A DNA stretch of 64,000 bases from Zobellia uliginosa. Its GTDB lineage: Bacteria > Bacteroidota > Bacteroidia > Flavobacteriales > Flavobacteriaceae. The position numbers and the translations under genes were made by a program. Positions 43,599 to 53,122 of this stretch are shown in pieces; within the stretch, counting starts at the first letter, position 1; each line of letters begins with the position of its first letter. The notes beneath the pieces are model-generated. The model did no database searches. It was not told the origin of the DNA and saw nothing but the letters and a program-made list of their open reading frames with translations. The DNA is taken from NCBI RefSeq assembly GCF_900156625.1, contig NZ_FTOB01000005.1, forward strand, positions 124,001-188,000, in the 5' to 3' direction.

Positions 43599-44147
43599 AT
43601 GAGTTCTAAAAAAGGAAAAGTTCAAGAAGCGATAGACGAGAAATTACTAGAAGAACGCAAAGTCTTCTTGTGGGGCATGGTAGATGATGATTCTGCCAAG
43701 CATGTCATAGACCGTTTATTGTATTTAGATATGCAGAATAATAAGGAGATACAATTGTTCATCAATAGTCCGGGCGGGTATGTTACCTCTGGCTTCGCCA
43801 TGTACGATACCATAAAGTCGTTAAAGAGTCCCGTTTCAACTATTTGTACCGGTCTTGCCGCCTCTATGGGCTCTATTTTACTTTCTGTAGGAAAGAAAGG
43901 CCGTAGGTTTATTCAGCCACATGCACAGGTGATGATACATCAGCCTAGTGGAGGGGCAAGGGGCCAGGCTTCCAATATAGAGATCCAAGCCAAGGAAATT
44001 ATCAAAACTAAAGAACTAAGCGCCCGTATTCTTGCCGATAATTGTGGTCAAGACTATGAAAAGGTGTTGAAAGATTTTGATAGGGATTACTGGATGAACG
44101 CTGAAGAATCAGTAGCGTACGGTATCGTAGACGGCATTTTAGAATAA
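43599..44147 (+). CDS. clpP: ClpP protease proteolytic subunit, stand-alone copy
   Basis: A 182-residue serine protease subunit. Catalytic residues are S89 (TGLAASMGS), H114 (VMIHQPSGG) and an Asp near 163 (DFDRDYWM). The oxyanion loop reads FINSPGGYVTSG. It lacks a long N-terminal propeptide. tig and clpX, the usual neighbours of clpP, are absent. It is therefore probably the second ClpP that many Bacteroidota carry. It would form a double heptameric ring and needs an ATPase partner encoded elsewhere. Start choice is helped by the promoter box at 43571. Confidence 0.9.
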   Translation: MSSKKGKVQEAIDEKLLEERKVFLWGMVDDDSAKHVIDRLLYLDMQNNKEIQLFINSPGGYVTSGFAMYDTIKSLKSPVSTICTGLAASMGSILLSVGKKGRRFIQPHAQVMIHQPSGGARGQASNIEIQAKEIIKTKELSARILADNCGQDYEKVLKDFDRDYWMNAEESVAYGIVDGILE

Positions 44148-44473
44148 TCCTTCTTGAGTATCGAAAAGAAAAAAGTCCTTCGTAATTAAAAATTATGAAG
44201 GACTTTTTTTTGGATATATATAGACGCTTGCGCGGAATTTTCATAAGTATTTACGAAAGAAAGGCAAATCAAGGATTTTTCATTTACGTTAAAAAAATAT
44301 TAAACTCAAATCTAGGTCCCGATGGTTTTGAATCCTGCTCAAATCGGTCGATGCCGATGGGCGTGAAAGGCCAAGCGTAACAAAGTAGCGACTTTCTGTG
44401 GACTAAGGTCCTGTATTTAGAGACTCTTATAGAATTTAGTACATTTACCACTTTCTCATTATCTGAAATTTAT
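44148..44473. other. 326-bp gap between clpP and kmo
   Basis: After the terminator there are about 260 bp with no reading frame that looks like protein. A GGTTTTGAATCC stretch at 44323 superficially resembles a tRNA T-loop, but no cloverleaf can be drawn. Otherwise nothing is seen; it probably holds the kmo promoter. Confidence 0.5.
44170..44211 (+). terminator. terminator of clpP
   Basis: Arms AAAAGTCCTTCGTAATT and AATTATGAAGGACTTTTTTTT form a 14-bp stem with one G-U pair and an eight-base T run. Confidence 0.85.
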
Positions 44474-45814
44474 ATGAAACAAAGTTCTAAGAACATTGCC
44501 ATAATAGGCTCCGGTCTTGTTGGTTCACTGTTGTCCATCTACCTTAAAAAAATGGGGCATACGATTACTGTTTTCGATAGGAGGCCCGATATACGTAATG
44601 TTGAATTTTCAGGGCGATCTATTAATCTGGCGATGAGCAATCGAGGATGGCAGTCGTTACGGGAAGTCGGAATTGAAGATGAGATAAAGAAAATAGCCAT
44701 ACCCTTAGACAAACGGGCCATGCACGTTATCGGAAAGCCGATGTATTTTCAGAAGTACGGGAAGGACGGCGAGGCCATATGGTCTATTTCGAGAGGGGTA
44801 TTGAACCGAAAGATGATCGACTTGGCCGAAGAGGCAGGAGTGGAATTTCGCTTTAATGAGAAGGTTTGGAACGTAGATTTGCCCGAGGCAACCTTGTTTA
44901 CCGGTGAGTCGGAAAAAGGAAAATGGAAAGAGTACAATTACGATATTATCTTCGGTTGTGATGGGGCATTTTCAAGGGTACGACACAAAATGCAACGCCG
45001 TAGCCGCTTTGATTATTCGCAAAACTTTATTGATGTAGGTTATAAGGAGCTTTCGATTCCGGCCAATGAAGACGGAAGCCATAAACTGGACAAAAATTCA
45101 TTTCACATTTGGCCTAGGGGCAATTTTATGCTGATCGCTATGCCGAATATCGATGGGAGTTTTACCTGTACCCTGTTTATGCCTTTTGAAGGGGAGGTGT
45201 CTTTTGAAAGCATTAAGACCAAGGAACAGGCCACGACCTTTTTTAAGACTTATTTTCCGAATGTTCGAAAAGAGATAGAGAACTTGACCGGGGATTTCTT
45301 TAAAAATCCTACAAGTGCCATGGTAACGATCAAATGTTATCCTTGGACCTATTGGGACAAGGTGGCCTTAGTAGGTGATTCAGCGCACGCTATAGTGCCC
45401 TTTTACGGCCAAGGTATGAACGCAGGCTTTGAAGATATCTTTGCCTTGAAGCAGATTATCGAAAAACACGGTGATGACTGGGAAACTATTTTTGAAACCT
45501 ATCAAAAAGAGCGTAAGCCCAATGCCGATGCCATAGCGGAACTGAGTTATCGCAATTTTGTGGAAATGAGCAGCAAAACCGCCGATGCCAAATTTTTATT
45601 GCAGAAAAAAATAGAGAAACGTTTTGCCGAATTACATCCCGATAAATGGATACCGGCCTATTCGCGGGTTACTTTTTCAAATAAGCCCTACGCCGAGGCT
45701 TTGGCCATGGGCGATGCCCAAGAGGAAATTATGAAGGAGGTAATGCAAATGCCCCATATTGAAAGCCTGTGGGACAGTGACGAGGTCGAGCAAAAGATTT
45801 TGAGCCTGTTGTAG
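44474..45814 (+). CDS. kmo: kynurenine 3-monooxygenase
   Basis: A 446-residue FAD-dependent hydroxylase converting L-kynurenine to 3-hydroxykynurenine with NADPH and O2. Motifs: IIGSGLVGSLLSIYLKKMGH (Rossmann), VFDRRPDIR, the GRSINLAMSNRGWQSL kynurenine-monooxygenase signature, IIFGCDGAFSRVR and ALVGDSAHAIVPFYGQGMNAGFED (second FAD motif). It lacks the C-terminal membrane anchor of the eukaryotic enzyme. With kynU 4.3 kb away, it points to a eukaryote-like tryptophan-to-NAD route; no tryptophan dioxygenase or kynurenine formamidase is in this window. Confidence 0.95.
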   Translation: MKQSSKNIAIIGSGLVGSLLSIYLKKMGHTITVFDRRPDIRNVEFSGRSINLAMSNRGWQSLREVGIEDEIKKIAIPLDKRAMHVIGKPMYFQKYGKDGEAIWSISRGVLNRKMIDLAEEAGVEFRFNEKVWNVDLPEATLFTGESEKGKWKEYNYDIIFGCDGAFSRVRHKMQRRSRFDYSQNFIDVGYKELSIPANEDGSHKLDKNSFHIWPRGNFMLIAMPNIDGSFTCTLFMPFEGEVSFESIKTKEQATTFFKTYFPNVRKEIENLTGDFFKNPTSAMVTIKCYPWTYWDKVALVGDSAHAIVPFYGQGMNAGFEDIFALKQIIEKHGDDWETIFETYQKERKPNADAIAELSYRNFVEMSSKTADAKFLLQKKIEKRFAELHPDKWIPAYSRVTFSNKPYAEALAMGDAQEEIMKEVMQMPHIESLWDSDEVEQKILSLL

Positions 45815-45830
45815 TTCCGTTGAACACATA

Positions 45831-45864
45831 AAAAAAAGCCATCATGAAAATGATGGCTTTTTTT
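45831..45864. terminator. bidirectional terminator between kmo and the coiled-coil gene
   Basis: AAAAAAAGCCATCAT, loop GAAA, ATGATGGCTTTTTTT: a perfect 15-bp stem in a convergent gap. Confidence 0.92.
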
Positions 45865-45881
45865 GTATCGGTATAGTTCGA

Positions 45882-46661
45882 CTATAATTTGGCGAACATT
45901 TTTTGCATTTTTTCAGCTTCTTCTTCAGCCAAAACGGGGTCTACCAAGATTCTTCCACTGTGTTCGTCGGTAATGATTTTCTTGCGTGAAGCAATTTCTA
46001 CCTGTACCTGTGGAGGTATAGTAAAGAAAGATCCCCCTGAGGCCCCTCTTTCGATCGGCACAACGGCCAAACCGTTCTTAACATTATGGCGAATACGTTT
46101 GTACGCCTTCACCAATCGCTCTTCTATTTCGTTTTGGAACTTTTCGGAATGCTCGATAAGTGCCTTTTCTTCTTTTTCGGTCTCTGCCAAAATAGCGTCA
46201 AGTTCACTTTTCTTGTGCTTCAAATGCGATTCGCGCTCGGCCAACCGTTCTTTGGTTTCGGAAATAACTTCTTTCTTTTGCTCTATCTGTGCCTTGAACT
46301 CTTTAATGTTCTTTTCGGCAAGTTGAATTTCGAGTTCTTGAAACTCTAGTTCTTTACTGATAGAGTTGAATTCCCTACTGTTACGAACGTTCTTTTGTTG
46401 TTCCGCGTATTTCTTTATAAGCGCTTTTGCCTCTTCTATGAGGTTCTTTTTGGCACCAATCTCAAAATTGATGGTCTCAACATCTGTCTTTAACTTGTCC
46501 AATCTCGTTTTTAGACCAAGAACGTCATCTTCCAAATCTTCTACTTCTAAAGGAAGTTCGCCACGTACGTTGCGTATTTCATCGACTCTTGAATCAATCA
46601 ATTGCAAGTCGTACAATGCCCTTAACTTTTCCTCTACCGTTGCTTCTGATTTTTTTGCCAT
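45882..46661 (-). CDS. coiled-coil protein of the zf-RING_7 family, zinc ligands lost
   Basis: A 259-residue protein. Residues about 40-190 are a long antiparallel coiled coil rich in Lys, Glu and Leu. The C-terminal 60 residues align with the C4 zinc-ribbon of the zf-RING_7 family (SGGSFFTIPPQVQVEIASRKK, then ITDEHSGRILVDP), but the four positions that are Cys in zinc-binding members are S, S, D and S here. It therefore should not bind zinc in the usual way. As I recall, similar Cys-less forms occur across flavobacteria. It is co-oriented with the Nif3 gene, only 5 bp downstream, so they form one operon. The family is often paired with Nif3-type proteins; the role is unknown. Confidence 0.85.
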   Translation of the reverse strand: MAKKSEATVEEKLRALYDLQLIDSRVDEIRNVRGELPLEVEDLEDDVLGLKTRLDKLKTDVETINFEIGAKKNLIEEAKALIKKYAEQQKNVRNSREFNSISKELEFQELEIQLAEKNIKEFKAQIEQKKEVISETKERLAERESHLKHKKSELDAILAETEKEEKALIEHSEKFQNEIEERLVKAYKRIRHNVKNGLAVVPIERGASGGSFFTIPPQVQVEIASRKKIITDEHSGRILVDPVLAEEEAEKMQKMFAKL

Positions 46662-46666
46662 ATACT

Positions 46667-47761
46667 TTATAAATACTTGATGGGATTGGTTTTACTTTCC
46701 GATAAACGGATTGCAAAATTAGGGATTTTTTTTGTAAGATAGTCAACTAAAAGGTTTTTTGTAAACTGCTCGCTTTCATAGTGTCCGATATCCGCGATCA
46801 CTATTTTGTCTTCCGCTTTGTAAAACTCGTGGTATTTAATGTCTGCGGTAATCAAAATATCGGCGCCGGCAGCTTTGGCGGCATCAATAGCAAAGGCCCC
46901 ACTTCCGCCCAAGACCGCAACGCTCTGAATTTCCCTTCCTAATAGTTTGGAATGTCGAATGCCTCCGGCCGACATCGTTTGCTTCACTTGTTTTAAAAAA
47001 TCCAATTCCCCCATGGGCGAATCGAGTGTCCCTATCATGCCCATACCCAGGTTTTGGTCATTGTTCTCGAGCGTGGTTATTTCATAGGCCACTTCTTCAT
47101 ATGGGTGGGTGGCAAACAAGGCTTTCATTATTTTAGATTGGTGTGCCTTTGAAAAGGTTACGTTCAGTTGGGTTTCTTCTTCATAATGGGTCTTGCCTAT
47201 TTCTCCCAAGGTGGGCTTGGCATTTTCCCCGGCCTTATAACTGCCCAGTCCGTTAACATTAAAGCTACAGTTGCTATAATTGCCGATATTTCCTGCTCCG
47301 GCGTTGAATATGGCTTTCCTAACGGCCTCCGCATCTTTTAGGGGTACGTAAGTCGTTAGTTTTTTAATGCTCCCCTTTTGAGGAATCAAGGCTTTGGTGT
47401 TTTTGATGCCTAAAACTTCACATATTTTTGCGTTGACCCCGTTCGGTACATTGTCTAAAGCGGTGTGCATGCTATAAATGGCGATATCGTTTTTAATGGC
47501 CTTGATGACTACGCGTTCAACGTACGATTTGCCCGTAATCTTTTTTAATCCCCCAAAAATGATAGGATGGAAGCTGACGATAAGGTTACACTTCTTTTCG
47601 ATGGCCTCGTCGATTACGTTTTCCATAGTGTCCAAGCTTACGAGTATGCCTGTAACCTCGGAGGTGGAATCGCCTACCAAAAGGCCTACATTATCAAAGC
47701 CCTCGGCATAGGATAGAGGAGCTAGGTCTTCGAGTATTTCGGTGACTTCTTTTACGGTCAT
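46667..47761 (-). CDS. Nif3-like dinuclear metal-centre hexameric protein
   Basis: A 364-residue member of the NIF3/YqfO family, including the inserted PII-like domain in the middle (about 125-245). Metal-ligand motifs: FHPIIFGGLKKITG, MHTALDNVPNGVN, LGGSGAFAIDAAKAAGADIL, TADIKYHEFYKAEDKIVIADIGHYESE. Older annotation as GTP cyclohydrolase I type 2 is not established. It is the first gene of a two-gene operon with the coiled-coil protein. Confidence 0.9.
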   Translation of the reverse strand: MTVKEVTEILEDLAPLSYAEGFDNVGLLVGDSTSEVTGILVSLDTMENVIDEAIEKKCNLIVSFHPIIFGGLKKITGKSYVERVVIKAIKNDIAIYSMHTALDNVPNGVNAKICEVLGIKNTKALIPQKGSIKKLTTYVPLKDAEAVRKAIFNAGAGNIGNYSNCSFNVNGLGSYKAGENAKPTLGEIGKTHYEEETQLNVTFSKAHQSKIMKALFATHPYEEVAYEITTLENNDQNLGMGMIGTLDSPMGELDFLKQVKQTMSAGGIRHSKLLGREIQSVAVLGGSGAFAIDAAKAAGADILITADIKYHEFYKAEDKIVIADIGHYESEQFTKNLLVDYLTKKIPNFAIRLSESKTNPIKYL

Positions 47762-47809
47762 GTCTATTTTTTATCAGGTCTAAAGATAAAATATTATATT
47801 TTCGCCTTT

Positions 47810-48805
47810 GTGCAACTACTCAGAAAAATATTGTTTCCCGTATCCTTGGTATATGCCTTGGTGGTCTACCTCCGTAATTTTTTATATGATCAAGGGATTT
47901 TTAGTTCCAAGAGCTTTGAAACACCTACCATTTGCGTTGGAAACCTGAGTGCCGGTGGTACGGGAAAAACACCTATGGTAGAGCTATTGGTCGCCCTATT
48001 GAAAGATCAATATAAAGTGGCGGTGTTGAGCAGGGGCTATCGTAGAAAATCAAAAGGCTTTGTTCTTGCCGATGCCCAGGCCACGGTTGAAACACTAGGG
48101 GATGAGCCTTATCAGATATTTTCAAAGTATACCGATCTGGCCTTGGCCGTAGATGCCGACCGACGGAACGGAATTACTATTTTGGAAGAGAAAATACGCC
48201 CCGATGTGATTCTCTTGGACGATGCCTATCAACACCGTAAGGTAAAGTGTGGGTTTTCAATACTGCTTACCTCTTTCGATAACCTGTATGTAGATGACTG
48301 GTATTTGCCCACGGGAAATTTGAGGGATAGTAAAAAGGAAGCGGGGCGGGCCCAAGTTATCGTAGTGACCAAATGTCCCCAAGATTTAAGTCTTGCGGCA
48401 CAACAGGAGCTAGAAAACAAGCTTCGGCCAAAGGCCTACCAACGACTTATATTCTCTTATCTGGCCTACGGAGACCGGCTCATAGGAAACGAGGGTAGTA
48501 TAGATTTTGAAGATTTGCGTAGGCAAAGCGTTACATTGGTGACGGGTATTGCCAATCCGAAACCCTTATTGGTCTATTTGGAAAACAAGGGGGTGGAGTT
48601 CGAACACTTGAGGTTTAAGGATCATCATAGCTTTTCTGAAACCGAATTGGAAATGCTAAGGCAAAAACAATGTATCCTTACTACCGAAAAGGATTTTGTA
48701 CGCCTAAAGGATAAGGTAGACCATCTTTATTTTATACCTGTACGGCATAAGTTTCTTGCGAATGGCGAGGCTGTGCTAGAGCAAAGGCTACAAGAATTTA
48801 TGTAA
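47810..48805 (+). CDS. lpxK: tetraacyldisaccharide 4'-kinase
   Basis: A 331-residue inner-membrane kinase of lipid A synthesis that phosphorylates the 4' position of the disaccharide. It begins MQLLRKILFPVSLVYALVVY with a GTG start (47810) and one membrane helix. The P-loop is VGNLSAGGTGKTP (44-56), followed by LSRGYRRKSKGF and LDDAYQHRKVK. A TATTTTCG sequence at 47797-47804 leaves almost no leader, so the mRNA may be leaderless. Its last 8 bases overlap the convergent histidine kinase gene. Confidence 0.93.
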   Translation: MQLLRKILFPVSLVYALVVYLRNFLYDQGIFSSKSFETPTICVGNLSAGGTGKTPMVELLVALLKDQYKVAVLSRGYRRKSKGFVLADAQATVETLGDEPYQIFSKYTDLALAVDADRRNGITILEEKIRPDVILLDDAYQHRKVKCGFSILLTSFDNLYVDDWYLPTGNLRDSKKEAGRAQVIVVTKCPQDLSLAAQQELENKLRPKAYQRLIFSYLAYGDRLIGNEGSIDFEDLRRQSVTLVTGIANPKPLLVYLENKGVEFEHLRFKDHHSFSETELEMLRQKQCILTTEKDFVRLKDKVDHLYFIPVRHKFLANGEAVLEQRLQEFM

Positions 48806-51026
48806 TCGAGTTCTTGAGTTCTTTTCGGTTGAAAATGTTCTCGCCAATTTTTTGGTAGAAGACCTCGGGTTTGAACGGTTTGGTAATTACGTCGTTACAG
48901 CCGGCCGCATAAAAACTCTCTAAACTATCGTCTAAAGAAATAGCGGTCAAGGCAATAATAGGTGTAACGATATCGAACTTGCGTATTTCAACGGTCGCTT
49001 CTTCACCGCCGATTCCAGGCATGTGGATATCCATTAAAATGGCGTCGTAATAATTTTCACGGGCCAAATCGATTGCTTCGGCACCATTGTTGGCAATGTC
49101 GCTCGTAATCTCTTTTTTGCTCAACATTTTTTTGGTGATGACCTGGTTGATCTTGTTGTCTTCAACAATTAAAATGTTCAAGCCCTTAAAGTCGTATTCC
49201 TGCTCGCTGATGGCAAATGGAATATCGTCAACCAAGCTTTCCTTGCTTTTCGCCTCCAGTTCAAAGAAGAAGGAGCTTCCTACCCCGAGTTCACTTTGTA
49301 GTTGGATTTTACTACCGAATAGGCCCAAGAGGCTTTTTACGATGGTAAGGCCTAGGCCGGTACCGCCGTATTCCCTGTTGATCTGTATGGATCCCTGTTC
49401 AAAGCCGTCAAAAATATTTTCCTGTTGTTCTTTGGCTATACCTATTCCCGTATCCTTAACCTCAAAGTAGAGGGTAATGTCTTCGTCGTCTTTCTTCAAT
49501 AACTTGGCAATGACCCGTACCTCTCCGTTTTTTGTAAACTTAAGGGCGTTGCCTACGAGGTTCAAGAAAACCTGCGAAAGCTTCAAGGGGTCGCTGAGTA
49601 TGTGGTAAGGTATCTCGGGATCGTAGTCGAGAATTAATTCGGTTTTGTTGTTTTGCGCGCTCTGTTTGAGCGAATCGATAACTTCTTGAAGTACCTTTTT
49701 TAGATTGAACTGTACGTTCAGGGGCTCTAGCTTATCGGCATCGATCTTGTTGATCTGAAGAATATCATTAATGAAATTCAACAGGTAATCACCTGAAAAT
49801 TTTAAGGCTTTTAGGTGTTCTTTTTGGTTCTTGCTCGGGTTTTCTTCCAAGAGTAAATGGGTAAGGCCCGTTACGGCATAGAGCGGTGTTCTGAGTTCGT
49901 GGCTTACGGTAGACAAGAAATTGGTCTTGGCTTCCATGGCCGTTACGGCGGCATCCCTTGCGGCCTTAAGTTCGTTGTTTTTGGTCTGTAAGAGCTCGTT
50001 GGTCTTCAGTTTGATCTGGTTGTTCCTAAAAAGGGAAACGGCCAAAAGGGTAATGATCGTCAATAAGGCAGAGGTGAGTATGGCCGTAATGTCCGATTTG
50101 TTCTTTGATTCGTTCAGCTCTTCTATCTTGGCTTCTTGACGTTTTATCTCGTCACTCATAAAATCGAACTGGATCTTTTCGGCAGTCTTTGCCTCGGTCT
50201 TCATCTTGGCAATATTGAAAAGCGAGTCGCGTATATGTAGTAGATTTTTGTTGTGCTCTAAAGATTTAGGGTATTGGGCCATTTGCTCGTAAGTGTTGGT
50301 GAGCATTTCGTTGGCTTCCCAAATTTCCTTGAAAAAATTATTTTTCTTGGCAAGCTTAAGGGCGTTCTCGGCATTTACGGCAGCTTCGTCGAATTTTTCC
50401 GTTTGAAAATGTAGCTGTGCCAGGCCCAAATGTGCCCTAGTCGCCAAATAGTCGCTTTCGTATATGTCCGTATTGACAATAAGCGAATTGAAATTCTTTG
50501 CAGCGCTATCGAACTTTTCAAGTTTCAGGTAGATATTACCTTCAGCGAGCAATATGTTATTGAAGAAGTTTCGGTCATTGTTCAGTTGCTTGGCCTCATT
50601 GAGCATAAAAATGGCCTGAAAATTCTTATCGTCGTGAAAGAGTAAAATGGCTTCGATATACTTTTGCATGGCATGGCCATAGGGGTATTCTATATCTTTT
50701 AACAAAGCTTTGGCCCTGTCCCAGTAAAAATAGGTAGTCTCTTCCTTCTTTAGTTTGAGGTATACCAAGGCGAATTTATGGTAACAGTCTACCAAAGCCT
50801 TTACGTCGGCATTGGCTTCGGCAACCTCTGCGGCCTTTTCAAGGGCTTCCAATGCCAGGTCGGTCTCATCCCTGTTGCGATGGGCTCGGGCGGCTTCAAA
50901 ATAAATACGGACATCCTTGTTTTTTAAGTGAAGGGTGTCTTGCGAATGTCCCGTTTGGGCAGTCAGGATAAGGATGAATACCAGTAGTATTCGCGTTAGT
51001 TTTATATGTTGTAGGTTAAACCTCAA
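48798..51026 (-). CDS. TPR-containing hybrid sensor histidine kinase
   Basis: A 742-residue protein: signal peptide (1-28), about six TPR-like helical pairs (35-290) in the periplasm, one membrane helix (about 313-333), a coiled coil, HisKA with H376 in LSTVSHELRTPLYAVTG, HATPase domain (NLVGNALKFTKNGEV, KDTGIGI, YGGTGLGLTIV) and a receiver domain with D666 in ILMDIHMPGIGGEEA and K in VITKPFKPEVF. It senses an unknown signal and must pass phosphate to a partner. It begins at a TTG (51026) that overlaps the gap stop codon by 3 bases; no other start would keep the signal peptide. Confidence 0.9.
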   Translation of the reverse strand: MRFNLQHIKLTRILLVFILILTAQTGHSQDTLHLKNKDVRIYFEAARAHRNRDETDLALEALEKAAEVAEANADVKALVDCYHKFALVYLKLKKEETTYFYWDRAKALLKDIEYPYGHAMQKYIEAILLFHDDKNFQAIFMLNEAKQLNNDRNFFNNILLAEGNIYLKLEKFDSAAKNFNSLIVNTDIYESDYLATRAHLGLAQLHFQTEKFDEAAVNAENALKLAKKNNFFKEIWEANEMLTNTYEQMAQYPKSLEHNKNLLHIRDSLFNIAKMKTEAKTAEKIQFDFMSDEIKRQEAKIEELNESKNKSDITAILTSALLTIITLLAVSLFRNNQIKLKTNELLQTKNNELKAARDAAVTAMEAKTNFLSTVSHELRTPLYAVTGLTHLLLEENPSKNQKEHLKALKFSGDYLLNFINDILQINKIDADKLEPLNVQFNLKKVLQEVIDSLKQSAQNNKTELILDYDPEIPYHILSDPLKLSQVFLNLVGNALKFTKNGEVRVIAKLLKKDDEDITLYFEVKDTGIGIAKEQQENIFDGFEQGSIQINREYGGTGLGLTIVKSLLGLFGSKIQLQSELGVGSSFFFELEAKSKESLVDDIPFAISEQEYDFKGLNILIVEDNKINQVITKKMLSKKEITSDIANNGAEAIDLARENYYDAILMDIHMPGIGGEEATVEIRKFDIVTPIIALTAISLDDSLESFYAAGCNDVITKPFKPEVFYQKIGENIFNRKELKNSIT

Positions 51027-52033
51027 ATGTATTTTTTTTGAACCAGTAATTGCATTAGGTCGACGAGCCTGCTACTATAGCCGGTTTCGTTATCGTACCA
51101 ACCGATGATTTTAACCATTTTTCCAATCACCGAAGTCATCATAGAGTCAAACGTACAAGAGTGGTAACTATTGTTTATATCGATGGATACAATGGGATCT
51201 TCGGTGTATAATAGTATGTTTTTTAGCTCTTTATCGGATTTTTCCTTGAAAATAGAGTTTATTTCGTCAATAGATGTTTCATTCTTAACATTAAAGGTAA
51301 TATCGGTTAAAGAACCGTTGGGTACGGGTACCCGAATTCCACATCCTCCGATTACCTCGGCCAAATGTGGAAAAATCTTGGTCAGGGCCTTTGCGGCACC
51401 TGTTGTTGTGGGAACGATCGATTGAGCGGCCGCCCTGGCCCTTCTTAGGTCGTGATGGGGCTGGTCGTGCAGGCTTTGGTCGGAGGTATACGAATGTATG
51501 GTGGTAATATAGGCTTGCTCTATACCGCACAGCTCATCGATAATCTTGATCATCGGAGCGGCATTGTTGGTCGTACAAGAGGCGTTTGAAATAAGGGTAT
51601 CCTCTTTGTTCAAGATATCTTCGTTGATTCCCAAGACTACCATCTTGATATCCTCGTCCGCCGGGGGAGCCGATAAAATTACTTTTTTGGCGCCATTGGC
51701 CAGATGGGGCGCTAGACTTTCCTTGGTCTTAAACTTGCCCGTACACTCTACCACAAGGTCAACCTCGTCATCTGACCACTGGATTTCGGCCGGACTTGTA
51801 TGGTTGGTCAGGTTTATAGGGGTTCCGTTGACAAGGATTTGGTTTTTTTTGTAGCCGACTTCGCCTCCAAAAACCCCGTGGATACTATCGTATTTCAATA
51901 AATGGGATAGTGTTCGCGCATCGGCCAAATCGTTAATGGCAACTACGTTTAAGTTGGGGTGGCCATCTAGCAGTCTAAATAGCGTACGGCCAATACGGCC
52001 AAATCCGTTTATGCCAATCTTGGTTTTTTTCAT
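51023..52033 (-). CDS. gap: glyceraldehyde-3-phosphate dehydrogenase
   Basis: A 336-residue glycolytic enzyme. NAD site: KIGINGFGRIGR, and an Asp in VVAINDLADARTL that favours NAD. The catalytic Cys is C153 in SNASCTTNNAAPM; the usual second Cys of this loop is Asn here. His in the catalytic pair lies in QAYITTIHSYTSDQ. It appears to be the only gap copy in the window. It overlaps the histidine kinase gene (TTGA), an unusual pairing. Confidence 0.95.
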   Translation of the reverse strand: MKKTKIGINGFGRIGRTLFRLLDGHPNLNVVAINDLADARTLSHLLKYDSIHGVFGGEVGYKKNQILVNGTPINLTNHTSPAEIQWSDDEVDLVVECTGKFKTKESLAPHLANGAKKVILSAPPADEDIKMVVLGINEDILNKEDTLISNASCTTNNAAPMIKIIDELCGIEQAYITTIHSYTSDQSLHDQPHHDLRRARAAAQSIVPTTTGAAKALTKIFPHLAEVIGGCGIRVPVPNGSLTDITFNVKNETSIDEINSIFKEKSDKELKNILLYTEDPIVSIDINNSYHSCTFDSMMTSVIGKMVKIIGWYDNETGYSSRLVDLMQLLVQKKYI

Positions 52034-52127
52034 CTTAAAGGGACGGGCTTATCAATAATATGATCTACTTAACTCTGTACTTTTTCTTTGGTATGCTTAG
52101 AACGGTAGCCGATTATCCCACAAAAAC

Positions 52128-53003
52128 CTAGTTAATGTGTTTGTGCGCCTTATACGAGGATCTTACCAGTGCCCCGCTTTCAACATGTCTGAATCCCATT
52201 TCCAGACCGATTTCTTCATACTTCTTGAACTGTTCAGGAAGAATAAATTCTTTAACGGGCAAATGTTTTTTCGAGGGTTGTAGGTATTGTCCAATGGTAA
52301 CTACATCAACATTTGCATTTCTTAGGTCTTTCATGGTCTCTATGACCTCTTCTTCAAGTTCGCCCAAACCGAGCATTATTCCAGACTTTGTGCGGTTTAC
52401 GCCCTTGTCGTGTAAATAACGTAGTACTTCTAAACTACGCTCGTACTTGGCTTGAATACGTACCTCACGTGTAAGTCGTTTTACGGTTTCCATGTTATGC
52501 GATACCACCTCCGGACCTACGGCTACGATCCGATCTAGGTGTCTTTCTATTCCCTGAAAATCGGGAATTAGGGTCTCTAAAGTGGTTTCAGGGTTCATTC
52601 TGCGAATGGCCTTTACCGTTTCCGCCCAGATAATGGAGCCCATATCTTTGAGGTCATCTCTGTCAACGGAGGTAATTACGGCGTGTTTAATGCCCATAAT
52701 CTTGATCGAACGGGCCACTTTTTCGGGTTCGGCCCAATCAACGGTTTCGGGTCGGCCGGTTTTTACACCACAAAAACCGCACGATCGGGTGCAGACATTC
52801 CCCAATATCATAAAGGTAGCGGTGCCTTCCCCCCAACATTCGCCCATGTTCGGACAACTGCCCGAAGTACAGATGGTATGTAGGTCGTACTTGTCGACCA
52901 GGCCCCTTAGCTGGGTGTATTTTTTGCCGGTCGGCAATTTCACTCTTAACCATTTGGGTTTTCCCTTGGGCGGATGTACATTGGTTATGGTTTCCGTACT
53001 CAT
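52128..53003 (-). CDS. lipA: lipoyl synthase
   Basis: A 291-residue radical SAM enzyme inserting two sulfurs into octanoyl-protein. Auxiliary cluster ligands C45, C50, C56 ([12 protein letters not shown]); radical SAM cluster C71, C75, C78 (CTRSCGFC); C-terminal SSYKA with the third-cluster Ser. An upstream TTG (53024) is in frame but lies inside the -7 box at 53022-53029; the ATG at 53003 is preferred. Confidence 0.95.
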   Translation of the reverse strand: MSTETITNVHPPKGKPKWLRVKLPTGKKYTQLRGLVDKYDLHTICTSGSCPNMGECWGEGTATFMILGNVCTRSCGFCGVKTGRPETVDWAEPEKVARSIKIMGIKHAVITSVDRDDLKDMGSIIWAETVKAIRRMNPETTLETLIPDFQGIERHLDRIVAVGPEVVSHNMETVKRLTREVRIQAKYERSLEVLRYLHDKGVNRTKSGIMLGLGELEEEVIETMKDLRNANVDVVTIGQYLQPSKKHLPVKEFILPEQFKKYEEIGLEMGFRHVESGALVRSSYKAHKHIN

Positions 53004-53021
53004 AGCTTGTGCAATTTTATA

Positions 53022-53029
53022 CAAATATA
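53022..53029 (-). promoter_or_regulatory. -7 box of lipA
   Basis: TATATTTG on the minus strand, 18 bp before the ATG at 53003. An exact TAnnTTTG match that covers the alternative TTG start. Confidence 0.55.
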
Positions 53030-53122
53030 CGATTTAGGCGTGCAGTAACATGCGGTCGCCGACGGTTTTTGATGGCATCTGATCATGGGTGCACCTGGGG
53101 TGCGATAAATCTTTAGGGGGGA

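Noticed and set aside
44290-44360. tRNA-like GGTTTTGAATCC near 44323
   Set aside because: No acceptor stem, D arm or anticodon arm can be paired around it.
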